This document shows positions 46,493-57,569 of a DNA stretch of 64,000 nucleotides, in pieces. Position numbers and translations under genes: made by a program. The DNA is from Posidonia oceanica (Eukaryota > Streptophyta > Magnoliopsida > Alismatales > Posidoniaceae), in contig JAZBRS010000074.1 of assembly GCA_037176725.1 (NCBI GenBank), forward strand, positions 64,546,001-64,610,000, in the 5' to 3' direction. The notes below the pieces were generated by a model that saw nothing but the letters and a program-made list of their open reading frames with translations, searched no databases and was not told where the DNA came from. The first letter of the stretch is position 1. Each line of letters starts with the position of its first letter.

Positions 46493-47350
46493 CGTGCATG
46501 TTGATTACGGGGCGGAACTGCTGCAACTCCCTTGCTGAGAGTCTTGATTGCATGGTGCTTGCGAGGGAACCTTGCTCTAGCTCCGTGCTGCGGGTCCTGA
46601 TTGCATGGTGCTTGCGGGGGAACCTTGCTCTAGCTCCCTGCTACGGGTCCTGATTGCATGGTGCTTGCGGGGGAACCTTGCTCTAGCTCCCTGCTACGGG
46701 TCCTGATTGCATGGTGCTTGCGGGGGAACCTTGCTCTAGTTCCCTGCTGTGAGTCCTGATTGCATGGTGCTTGTGGGGGAACCTTGCTCTAGCTCCCTAC
46801 TGCGGGTCCTGATTGCATGGTGCTTGCGGGGGAACCTTGCTCTAGCTCCCTACTGCGGGTCTTGATTGCATGGTGCTTGCAGGGGAACCTTGCTCTAGCT
46901 CCCTACTGCGGGTCCTGATTGCATGGTGCTTGCGGGGGAATCTTTCTTTAGCTCCCTGCTGCGGGTCCTGATTGCATGGTGCTTGCGGGGGAACCTTGCT
47001 CTAGCTCCCTGCTGCGGGTCCTGATTGCATGGTGCTTGCGGGGGAACCTTGCTCTAGCTCCCTGCTGCAGGTCCTGATTGCATGGTGCTTTTAGAGGAAC
47101 CTTGCTCTAGCTCCCTGCTGCGGGTCTTGATTGCATGGTGCTTGCGGGGGAACCTTGCTTTAGCTCCCTATTGTGGGTCCTGATTGCATGGTGCTTGCGG
47201 GGGAACCTTGCTCTAATTCCCTGCTGCGGGTCCTGATTGCATGGTGCTTGCGGGGGAACCTTGCTCTAGCTCCCTGCTACGGGTCCTGATTGCATGGTGC
47301 TTGCGGGGGAACCTTGCTCTAGCTCCGTGCTGCGAGTCTTGATTGCATGG
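46493..47350 (-). repeat. Fifteen 53-bp tandem units plus partial ends
   Basis: 'gattgcatggtgctt' begins at 46546 and recurs every 53 bp to 47341 with no length change, giving 15 full units. Units differ by scattered substitutions. The first (46493) and last copies are diverged. A similar single unit lies in B at 8764-8800. The period is not a multiple of three, so it is unlikely to encode protein repeats. Confidence 0.93.
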
Positions 47351-47514
47351 TGCCAACTCTCTGAAGTGCTCGATGCGCGTCCTGCAGCATCCAGGCAGGA
47401 ACAAGTATGCATGTGACAGGGCATGTAACACAAACAAATGGCGTGAAACGTCTTTGTATAGATGGAATCTCTGGTTACACACCTATGCTAGGCAAAAGGA
47501 AATTACAGCATGCT

Positions 47515-48756
47515 TCAAAAAGAAACTGCACAAGCAAGCAACCGCATGGATGCTCTAGTTGAGTCGAGCCTTCTTTCCTTTCCTGGAGTCGGGAACAGAG
47601 GGGCGCCAGGCGGGATCTCTTTGATAGGCCAGAGTTCCTGCACCTCAGTCACATACTTAGGAGTGCATCCAGAGCCTTTCACTGCTGCTATGTCTGTTGA
47701 CTTTACGCCGTGCTACATCAGGTCTGCTAGTTTTGCTGTAGCTGCTGTTGAGTTGAAGGGATAGGGCTGCAGGAGGCGAGGCGCGGTGCTGTCAACAAAG
47801 GCGCCTTCTCAGAAGCCAAACTGCCGCATGACCCGGATAGGGTGGTATTCCATACCTCCGGCAAATCCAGGCAACACCACAAGTTGCATGTCCCGGGCAT
47901 CGAAGAAGACGGTGAATGGTTCAGCTGCAAATGGGGTGATTCGATAGGTTACTGCATCATCCGTCAGCTTAGATAGCTTCTAATACTCTTCTGGGACGCT
48001 TTTGAGGGTCCTTGCATGGCCGCTGCTGCAATATGTCTCAATGGCATGCCTCTGAGGGCGCAGGATGTCCATCTCCAGGTGTGTGGCTAACCAGATCTGC
48101 ACAAGTACTCCGCAGCCATAGAAGTGGCGGTAGTGGTGCGAGACGCGATCTAGTGCACGGTAGGTCTCTGCTAGGACAACCGATGCTAGGTCAAGCTGCC
48201 GGGTCATCACAGCGAGTGCGATCTTGGCAACCTCGATTGCAACTGTCATCCGGCCGTGGCTGAAGATTAGCTCGCCAAGGAAGCGGGTGACAAAGCTCCG
48301 AAGCCACAGCTCGTCTCCTAGCTTGACGCGCTTGTTTGCAGCTTCGTCGAAATATGCTAAGCGAAGCATAGGCTCAGGCCCACTGTTGCAGATTAATCAT
48401 TGCTGGCATTCTACTGTGGTAAGCCCAGTTAGCTTGCTCAGAGCTGCTACATAGCCATCACGCCTCATGAACACAGTTGGTCCCATGATCTTGGAGAAGC
48501 CGCAGATCAAACACGTTTCCTCCAGCGTAGGCGTTAGCTCTGTTCTCCCGAAGCAGAAGACATGATATGCTGGTTTCCAAAACCTTGCTGCAGCGCAGAG
48601 GAGATGCTGGCTTACTTCGACATCAGCCGCTTTCAGAAGCTTGGATGGAATACCACATGTGCGTAGCTTCTCTTGGTCAGCTTCAGTGAGCTTGCAAACC
48701 CACTCGCGCAAGGCCTTAGAGCACTGCATGGGGGTTACAAGAGTAGGATAACCCAT
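47515..48756 (-). pseudogene. Plant-mobile-domain-like extra ORF of element E
   Basis: One frame from ATG 48756-48754 to the stop at 47515-47517, about 413 codons, with internal stops at 48397-48399, 47980-47982, 47809-47811 and 47713-47715. The N-terminal half contains ARFWKPAYHVFCFGRTELTPTLEE, which matches the W-P-H-F-E-PTLEE pattern of plant mobile domain proteins. The second half has VVLAETYRALDRVSH and VLVQIWLATHL, like the conserved late segments of transposon-borne PMD/DUF7745 proteins. The ORF is downstream of integrase and in the same sense, as in B. The family call is by pattern only. Its role is unknown; in plants, free PMD proteins such as MAIN and MAIL1 act in transposon silencing, so an anti-silencing role is a possible but untested idea. 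Confidence 0.62.
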
Positions 48757-50124
48757 TGCGCCAAGGGTGTAGACAACTGGTGTAGGGCTTCAGGTGAAAG
48801 GCTTCAGGTGCAGGGCTTCAGGTGCAAGGCTTCAGGCGCAAGGCTTCTGGTACTTGTAACGCAGCTTATCAGATCAAATGCAAGCATGTAACCACTGACT
48901 GATAAAGAGGTAGATCCCAAAGCTAGCAAAGCAGTTTAGCATGTTCAACAGATAGCATTCAAAATGCAGGCATTAAGCATATTCAAACAAAGGCAGTTCT
49001 GCTTGCACAGGGGGATAGCTGGTCGGTGCTCTAGACTAGTGCAGCTCGAAGGGGGTCGACGCGTGCTTGATAGAAGTACTGTCTCAACGCCGAACCTACC
49101 CTTGCAGGGCGAGATGATAAAAGAAGTGGCATGATTGATGCTGAGCTTGCATGCATGGTTTATGATTGATATGCGAGGGTATATGCAGGAACTACGATCG
49201 ATGTGCTATAGATGTATGCAAGACTTTGGATATGTTGTATACATATGCATGATTTTTGGGTATGCTGTAGCCCTCAGCATATGGAGTGCTTTAGCGCCTG
49301 CTGCAGAGGAAGAGAGGGGTCCCTGACTCACTGGACTCTACTCAAACTCCTAACTTGCTGGTGGCGCTTTGGGAAAGGTATTTGCAAGGCGAGGGTGGTG
49401 GTGTAGTGAGGACGGGCTCCACGCCAAACTCTCAAGGATCTACACCTACTCTTTTCATTTTTTGCTCTTTTTGCTCTCTCATAGGCGTGCAGGTTTCCCC
49501 TATCCCTAACTTGGAGGTAAGGGGCACTTGGTTGGAAGCTGGGGAGCTGCTTGCTAGACAGGGGTGGCTAGACCCTTCGACTCCTCTCCAAGGGAAGTTG
49601 GAGGGACAGGGTTACGCCGCACGCCTCTATCTCTAAGGCCTACTTCTGCCTTCGCCTTCTATTTGCTCTTTTCTTTTATGCCCATGCTTAGACATATATA
49701 TTTTTTGCTTACACTCTCGCTCACACCCTAGCATTTTATCTCCCTCGGGAGGTGCAAGTCCTAGGGGGTTTGGATATTTTGCCTGTTCTCACTGAGTGGT
49801 GGCTCCCTCACTAGCTAAGACATCTAAGTAGTGTCATGTGAGGCAGGGGAGACTCCTTCTAGAGCAGGCTAGCACGTCCGATTTCATCATCGGGCCAAAT
49901 GCAATGCATGATTGATAGAAGAGGATGACGATGATGATTTGATTAAGGATGATCCTTTCTTGGGCACGAGATATGCTTGAAGAGAAAGAGATGCATGGGG
50001 ATGTACAAGTGCAGGGGGTGCGAATGCGAGAGGCAGAACAAGAGGGGATGTATGAGAATGTGCAGAGGGTGGAAATGCAAGGGGACGGGACAAGGATCAA
50101 ATGATCTGCTAGGCGAGGGCCGAA
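48757..50124 (-). other. Element E spacer between integrase and extra ORF
   Basis: Non-coding, about 1.37 kb. Blocks at 49263-49640 and 49640-49870 match B 10631-11290. A short repeat of 'ggcttcaggtgca' occurs at 48786-48845. No ORF is conserved between the copies. Confidence 0.55.
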
Positions 50125-51471
50125 CTACTGATAGTATCACTTGAGGTAGCATGCATTGACCGGTTCTGACTGCCCAACCTGGTCCATGTCCTCAAGAATT
50201 GCTGCGCCTCCTGAGAATGCCTGCTTGACCACAAAGGGGCCACGCCAGTTGGGTCCGAATTTACCTCGATCGTCTGGCAGATGGATGGCTCATAAAATGA
50301 GATCCCCTGACTGAAAGCTTCTAGGCCGCACCTTCTTCAGGTATGCTCTGGCCATCCACTTCTGGTAGCAGCGAGCGTTGTGCATGGCTTGCAATCTGCG
50401 CTCGTCAATCAAGTTGAGCTGGACACAGCGATCCTCAACCCACTCTACTTCTTCTAGCTCTACTTCCCGTAGGACCCGCAGCGAGGGGATTTCTACTTCG
50501 ACAGGTAGCACCGCCTCCATACTGTACGCTAGTGAGTACGGGGTTGCTCCTGTCGAGGTCCGCACTGATGTCCTGTATGCCCAGAGCGCGTACGGGAGCT
50601 TGTCATGCTAGTCTTTGTGGGTTTCTGCCATCTTTTTCATTATTTTCACAATGTTTTTGTTGGCAGACTCCACTGCTCCATTCATCTGCGGCCGATAGGG
50701 CGAGGATCTATGATGCTTGATCTTGAGGTTCTGTAGGTACTCCTCGATCCTTTTTGTAATGAAGTTCGAGCCATTGTCAGAGATGATTGCATGCAGGACC
50801 CCATACCGGGCGACGATGTTGTTTCTGATGAACTTCTCTGTCGCCACGGCTGTGACTACCTTGTAGGAGGTTGCTTCCACCCACTTAGTGAAGTAGTCTA
50901 TCGCTACTAGAATGAAGCGATGACCATTCAAAGCCGCAGGGTGTATAGCACCGATGACATCAATCCCCCAGGTGGAGAAGGGCCATGGTGAGGACATGTT
51001 GTGCAATTCCTACAGGGGAGCGTGCATGAGATTACCATGGATCTGGTAGTTGTGGCATCTACGCACAAACTGGCAGCAATTTGCCTCCATGGTTGACCAG
51101 AAGTAGCATTGGAGCATGATCTTCTTGGCCAGCAACATGCCATTCATATGTGGGCCACAAGTCCCTGCATGAACTTGGAGCATCAGCGTGTCGGCCTCTG
51201 CCTTGCTCAAGCAGCGCAGGAGCATCTGATTGTAAGATCTTCTGTATAACTGCCCCGCTCCTAACACATACTTCGACGCCAAACGTGCCAAAGTTCTTCT
51301 ATCTGCTGCTGAGGTGCCAAGCGGGTGGCTACCAGACTCCAAGAAGGTCTTGATATCGTAGTACCAAGGCTGCTCTTCTGCTAGGTTTGCCTCCTCTATG
51401 CTCATGTAATGCGCAGGTTGCTCCATGTAGGTAACTGATACATCCACTGCATGATCTTCAGGTATACTGAG
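50125..51471 (-). pseudogene. Integrase of element E
   Basis: Frame from 51447 to TAG at 50125-50127, with stops at 51010-51012, 50608-50610 and 50290-50292. The zinc finger has both His but ends CCQFVRRCHNYQ, with Tyr for the last Cys (B has Cys). The DDE residues are all present: Asp in GIDVIGA, Asp in SDNGSNF, Glu in NGAVESANK. The C-terminal module KFGPNWRGPFVVKQ is intact. Apart from the stops and the zinc-finger change, this is a better-preserved integrase than that of B. Confidence 0.9.
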
Positions 51472-51474
51472 CTA

Positions 51475-52371
51475 GGACGCCAAGGTTGCTAGCGCATCTG
51501 CATATGCGTTCCTTGCCCTGTTCATGTACGAGAAGCGGATGCTTGCAAATTCTTCTATCAGCTTCAGCAGATGTTCGTGATATGGCACGAGCTTTGGATC
51601 CTTTGTTCTCCAGTCGCCATTCACTTGGGAGATCACCAGCATGGCATCGCCGTGCACATGCAGCTTCTGCGCCTCATGTTCGAGTGCGACCTTCAATCTC
51701 AGGATGCATGCTTCGTATTCTGCTTCGTTATTAGTGCATTTGAAGGTCAGCTTCCTTGCAAAGGGGATCATCTGTCCTTGTGGCGTTGTCAGCACTGTGC
51801 CTATGCCTCGACCCTTCTTGTTGACAACGCCATCAAAATAGAGCTGCCACTGCTCTTGGTCTTCAGGGTCCTTCTCCTCTGAGTCCTCCATTATAAAGAG
51901 GATGTTCTCATCCGAGAACTGTGTCTAGAGAGGCTGGTACTCAGGCAAGGGAAAGTCAGCAAGATGATCTGCCATGCCTTGGCCCTTCATGGCTCGCTAC
52001 GTGACAAAGGTGATGTCGTACTGAGACAACAACACCTGCCACTTGATGCATCTACCCACCATAGCTGGCTTCTGGAAGAGAAACTTGATGGGGTCATGCC
52101 TGCAGAGAAGACGAACTGCCCAGAAGAGAGATAAGCAGGTCTTCTCCATTGTGCTATACCTGGCTTCGCAATCATTAAACTTCTTGCTCAGGTAATAGAT
52201 AGCGCGTTCCTTTCTACCGGATTTGTCATGTTGGCCTAGGACGGCGCCCATGGAATGCTGTGTGGTAAGGAGGTAGAGAAGCAGAGGTCTCCCCGGCGTG
52301 GGAGGAACCAAGACAGGAGGCTTGATCAGAAGCTGTTTAATTTTGTCAAAGGCAGCTTGGCACTCCTCGCT
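51475..52371 (-). pseudogene. Dual RNase H region of element E
   Basis: The gypsy RNase H (52311 down) starts LYLLTTQHSMGAVLGQ with no Asp at the first catalytic position. It carries an in-frame loss of about 36 bp near 52110 compared with B (QKLRHYMMAHPV missing). The archaeal-type domain (51891 down) keeps FDGVVNKKG, NNEAEYEA, HGDAMLV and NAYADALA. A stop near 51925 separates the two domains. The retained catalytic acids in the second domain fit the Tat pattern, in which the acquired RNase H takes over the work. Confidence 0.87.
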
Positions 52372-53250
52372 CTAGTTGATTTGTGCATGCTTCTTCAGGA
52401 GCTTAAAGATCGGTTCACAGATAGGTGTGAGCTGTGCAATGAACCGACTGATATACTGCAGGCGTCCGAGTAGGCCTCGGACTTCTTTTTTAGTCCTGGG
52501 GGGTGGCATGTCCACGATGGCTTTGGCTTTCATCGGGTCCACTTCAATTCCCCTCTGGCTAACAATGTAGCCCAGGAGTTTGCTAGAAGATAACCTGAAT
52601 ACGCATTTGCTGGGGTTGAGGTGCAATTTGTACTTCCTCAAGCGGTCAAAGAGCTTCCTTAGACAGGCGAAGTGATCTTCAGGCTCTGTGGACTTGGCAA
52701 TCATATCGTCCACGTAAACCTCAACTTCTTGGTGCATGAGGTTGTGGAATAATGCAGTCATTGCCCTCTGATAGGTTGCTCCAGCATTCTTTAGACCAAA
52801 TGGCATAACTTGATAGCAGAAGACTCCCCAAGGGGTGATGAAGGAGGTTTTCTCCATGTCTTCTTCCGCCATTCTAATTTGGTTGTAGCCGGAGAAGCCA
52901 TCCATGAAAGAGAGCATTTTGTGCCTTGCAGTGTTATCGACTAGGATGTCAATGTGCGGCAGTGGGAAATCATCCTTGGGACTCGCCTTGTTCAGGTCCC
53001 GGTAGTCGATGCACATGCGGACTCGGCCATCCTTCTTGGGCACTGGCACAACGTTTGCAAGCCACTCAGGGTAAAGGACGACCTTGAGGAAGTTAACATT
53101 GTGCTGCTTCATGATCTCTTCTTTGATCATGAGTAGCCACTACGGTCGCCATCGCCTTAGCTTCTGCTTTACTGACTTTGCGTCTTGATCCAAAGGCAAA
53201 TTGTGCACAACTATTTCAACGTCGAGGCCGACCATATCCTCATAGCTCCA
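52372..53250 (-). pseudogene. Reverse transcriptase of element E
   Basis: Open from 53139 to the TAG at 52372-52374 (Trp in B). It contains VRMCIDYRDLNK, LSFMDGFSGYNQI, MPFGLKNAGATYQRAM and YVDD (codons 52705-52716), and the connection GYIVSQRGIEVDP. The stop at 53140-53142 replaces Gln in B, upstream of the conserved blocks. All RT catalytic Asp residues are present. It belongs to the Tat branch by the dual RNase H and overall similarity. Confidence 0.93.
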
Positions 53251-54072
53251 GGCGAAAACATCTGCATACTCTTTCAAGAATGCGATGAACTCTGCTCTAG
53301 CCTGGGGTGACAAGTGGGCGCTAATGTGAACCTCTCTGGCCTCCTCTGCAGTGCCAATGCTGACAACCTCTGTCTCTTCCTCGACATGGAGGTTGGGGCC
53401 TTCTGAATCGTCGTCGTAGGGCCGGAACTAAGGCGATGGTTCGTCATTCTCATCCTCGCCTGTATCCTCCTCCTCTCCATATGCAATGAGTTCTGAGAGG
53501 ATCTCCTTCTCAAAAGTGGGATCTGAGATATCGAAGGAGTGCAAGTATTCCGCTGCATGGCCCTGGTGATGCTTCAGGATGGTCACGCTTACCCGAGTGT
53601 TTCTGTATCCTCGGTGCGCGACCTCTGTCCTCACAATCTGCTCTGCCTGCTCTGTCTGCTCTGACCCTACTGGACTCTGTTGATTCCACTGACTCTGCTA
53701 CTGCTATCTGTATTGTTTCTGCTGGCTGTGCTGTTGCTGCTTGTGCAGTTATTGCCCGTGCAGTTGCTTGCGATACTGTTGCTTGTGCATGCTGTGTTGC
53801 TGCCTGTGATGCTACTGCTACTTGTGCGATTGGCTGCAATGCTACTGCTTGTGCATGACACGCTGCGGATGCTAATGTTGATACTGCAGGTGCTAATGCA
53901 TGTTGTGCTGATGCTACCGATGTTGATGCATGTTGTACTGCTGATGCTGATGCTTGCGATGCTACTATTGCTGGTGCTTGCTGTGCTAATGCTAATGCTT
54001 GCGGTGCTACTGCTGCTGATGCTTGCGATGCTGTTGTTGCTTGTGGAGCTAATGATGCTGGTGCTTGCTGTG
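53251..54072 (-). pseudogene. Ala/Gln-rich linker of element E, left of S3
   Basis: An acidic stretch (SELIAYGEEEDTGEDENDE) comes just before RT. Farther from RT, at 53680-54060, runs of TGCT/TGATGC triplets encode mainly Ala, Gln, Ser and Thr. A frame change lies near 53640-53660. CTGTG at 54068-54072 is the left target duplication of S3. The linker continues at 57570. Confidence 0.65.
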
Positions 54073-54719
54073 TGTAGTAATCCTGAAATTTTGATCATCC
54101 ATGCACGATGCCAAAGCTCGCGTGCACCGATCAAAATAGGCTCACTATATGCGGCAGGATCCGAGGGAAAAAACTTGACTCGGAAACGCTGGCAAAAAGA
54201 AGAAAAAGAAATGATAAGACAAATCGGAGTCGCCACCAGGTCTATTGAGTTGGGAGACAGGGAAAACCGAGGGTAATGCATGAAAAGACATGCAAAACCG
54301 GATGCAAAGAGATGCGATGCAACACAATGCGATGCTATGCTATGCTATGACTCGTGCCTAGGATGAAGGAAAAGGTCATTGCGGGCCAAGAGAAAGGGCA
54401 AGGACTCCTGTTACGCACGGGGAAGGTGTTAGGCACCCCTGACATGTCCAAGAGTCGGTCTTTCTTAGGCAATCTCGCTCGCTAATGTAGGAAGATGCTT
54501 GCCTAATGCCGAAATGCAATGAATGTCTGATTGCTATGCATGGGAAATAAACGTGCTATCTATGTGCTCAGCAGCGCTGCTAGTGTTCCGAACTGGACGA
54601 ACCCTGGTTCGTGAGAACTCCTAGGCAGTAAGCATCATAGCCCTAATGCAAATGCAGGCGATAAAACAAAACTACGGGGAAAACCAGGCAATGCAAGCGA
54701 CATGTAAGGGATGAACCAA

Positions 54720-54890
54720 AATGGGCACAGAAAATGGTGCGAGTGCGGAAAATGATGCAAAGGCACGGGAAATGATGCAAAAGCGCGAAAAATGATGCAA
54801 AAGCACAGAAAACGATGCAAGGGTGCGAGAAACGATGCAAAAGAGCAGAAAGCGATGCAATGGTGCGGAAAACGATGCAAAAGCGAGCAA
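54720..54890. repeat. Short repeat array in S3
   Basis: About eight units of roughly 15-16 bp with the core 'gcgaaaaatgatgcaaaa' or close variants. It occupies the place of the hairpin array in other LTRs but with a halved period. Confidence 0.75.
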
Positions 54891-55073
54891 TATGCGAAAG
54901 AGAAAGCGAAACTGGGGCGGAAACCACGAGAAAGCGTGCAAGGCGAGGTGCAAAACCCAAACAAGGGTCAGGTAGCATGCATAGGGGTAGCAGTATGTAC
55001 AAGAAGCAATAAAATGCGGAAAACGGCGAATGAAACCAAATCAGCGTTTTAAAATCAGGTTCAGCCAATCTAC

Positions 55074-57350
55074 AAGCGTTGGATGCTGGCAACAATGGCA
55101 CCCAACGCCTGCTGGAGGCAGACAGCATGCAATTTTTGAGAAAAGATGCATTCTAACTATATGAATGCGATGCAGATGCAAAAATGCAGTAGAATAGATG
55201 CATGACATGCAGGGCGAACATGACAACAAATCAGAAGCAGATTCAGAGCAAGATGCAAGCAAAGATCAGCATTTTAAACAAGCAGGTGTTGGACGCCTGA
55301 GGGCATGGCGTCCAACACAGGCCAGAGGTAGCAAGGCAAATAAGCATACAGATGATAAATAAAAATTGTAAGCATGCATTTAGGCTACGATAAGCAGGCA
55401 TAGACTAAACATGCAAGTAGAGGATATGAAAAAAAAAAGAAAAAACAACATTTGCAACGCGTGCCAGGCATAAAGCTCAACCAGAGCGTTGGACGCGAGC
55501 TGAACTGGCATCCAACGTTGGACGCTAGGAACAGCAACGTACAATGCACTAGGAGGCACAAACAAGCAAAAACTCTGCACAAAACTAGCATATGATCTAT
55601 GAAAGCTGAGGAGCAGATGCTATGAAGGCTAAGCAAGCATGTAAACACAGAAATCGCAAACAAATGGATCAGAGCATCATGCAAACACTTAAAACCAAAG
55701 CAAATGAACAGCGACGTTAGACGCTGGTGATAGCAGCGTCCAACGTAGGACGCTGAAGCCCCCAGCGTCCAACACCTGCAGAATGCAAACCCACCTGCAA
55801 AGGGGGAGCTCAGCTCTAAACCCCATTTAACATGCATGCAAGCTACTGATGACATGCCAGATCAAGAAAAACATTCATACCAAGCATATAATCCATGAGA
55901 AGCAAAATAAAGAAGGAGCATGCATAGGAGTAAAGGGTAAAAACCCAAGAAAAAAGCATGCAACTTGAGAGGAGCTTAACAAGTCTAAGCATGGTTGCCA
56001 TAAGGGCCAGGCATTACTAAACATGCATGGATCAAGTATAAATCTCAAAAAGAAGCAAGATACAAGCATGGCAACATATATGAGCTAGCAGACATGTAGG
56101 ACGCTGGATGAACCAGCGTCCAACGTTGGACGCGACTCACTCCAGCGTCCAACGCAGGCAGACAGTAGAATGACTTAAGTCATGCAAAAATGATTCAAGC
56201 AAGGATCAAAACAAAAGGCAAACATGGCATAGCATCTGCAAACATGTAAGAAAAGCATGCAGCATAGACTTGTAAAGGCAAGCAACAGCAAGGCATGGCA
56301 AGCTTCAAAGCAAAAGCAAAGGCAGATAAGGCATAGCAGGGTGTTGGACGCTGGCTACTGCCGCGTCCAACGTTGGACGCACCAACCTGGGCGTCCAACA
56401 AAGCGACGAACCTCCTGGCCAAGAATAGCGGCAAAATCGATCTGAAACTTCAAACAAACTTGCTAGTAAGTAAGTGAGATCGACAACAAGCATGGTGGTA
56501 TGCTTGGTGCCAAAATTAAGCGGGTGGATTGCTCCACCCACCTCCTCCTCCTCGCGACTGGAAAACCAAGGCGAGGAGGGGTGTGTGCTGTGCAATAATG
56601 CATGGAAATCATCTAGAAACATTCAAACACTCATGCATGAGCTACAGGGATCGAAAACCAACCTCGCCGCGGCTTGAGGTGGCTGTTCGCACTCTTCGCT
56701 GGCGCTGCGGAAGCTTGCGGCAGGCGGATTTCGGCGAGGTCGCTTGGCTTGCTGGGGGCACGGGAGAGGGCGCCGAAGGTCTAGGAGTGAAGGTGGGAGA
56801 TTGCTCTTCGCTCTGGTAGTGGTGAATTTTCTCTTGGATTCATGTGGTGAGTTGTGTGTGCTTGGGAAGAAGCTGTTTTGAGTGGTTTGCTGAATGGGTG
56901 CATGGGTTCTGGTGCATTGGCAGCGGTTGCAGAGGAGATTGGCAGGTATTGCAGGGCTGTGGCAGGCTTGCTGGGTGTATGGAGGCCACGAGGGTTGTCA
57001 GGTGGAGGCGGGGGATGTGTCTGAGGGCTGGGGAAAGTCGCGGCGGTGGCAGGCGAGGCGGTCGAAGTCAGTGAGGGTGGAGGAGAGCGGGAAAAGGATT
57101 GAGGTAGAGAAGATGGCTAGTAAGTGCACTTACTTCGGCTTGGAAGGTAGTGGATGGCCTGGAGTGCATGAGGGGATGGGTAGTAAGTGCGTACGCGCGG
57201 CGGAGAGGATGGGAGGTGAGCTGAAGGTGGCGGAGCAGCCACTGCAGCTCTCGGGCCGTTGGACGCTAGAGCAGAACACGTCCAACGTTGGACGCTAGCA
57301 CAGGGCACGTCCAACGTTGGACGCTGCTCGTGCCACTGTTCAACATGCCC
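55074..57350. repeat. Seven clusters of GTTGGACGC / GCGTCCAAC inverted repeats in S3
   Basis: Clusters lie at about 55074-55112, 55286-55321, 55485-55537, 55712-55778, 56097-56159, 56340-56403 and 57257-57350. Each has GTTGGACGC arms and inverted GCGTCCAAC arms, often fused into the perfect palindrome GTCCAACGTTGGAC (55512, 56115, 56366 and two in the last cluster). The clusters are 150-900 bp apart, so this is a dispersed rather than a tandem set. Not found in the other LTRs of the window. Confidence 0.9.
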
Positions 57351-57569
57351 AGGAAGCAAAAGGCTAAAATGGGCTTGGACTTGGGCTTAAAAAGGGTTTA
57401 AAAAGGTGTAAAGGCTTGGGTTAAGGTTTTGGGGTTTAGGTAAGGTTTTAGGTTTGGTTTTGGGTAGAAATGAGTTAGTCTGAAAAAGAGGGCCATCCCA
57501 GAGTCCAAGCAAGCCTACAGGAGAAAACCACCAACTTCCAGGCTGTCAGAATGGGGTATCTACACTGTG

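Larger units (their letters stand above)
54073..57564 (-). mobile_element. Solo LTR S3, 3.5 kb, TSD CTGTG
   Basis: Begins TGTAGTAATCCTG and ends GGGGTATCTACA. It is flanked by CTGTG at 54068-54072 and 57565-57569. The Ala/Gln linker of E continues on both sides. It has the PBS-like motif (54225-54235), the conserved block (54349-54497) and a short repeat array (54720-54890), so it belongs with E's LTR subfamily, but its middle (55070-57350) is unlike any other LTR here. Confidence 0.94.

Noticed and set aside
46546..47340. CRISPR-like direct repeats
   Set aside because: The units are head-to-tail with no unique spacers, in plant retrotransposon DNA.
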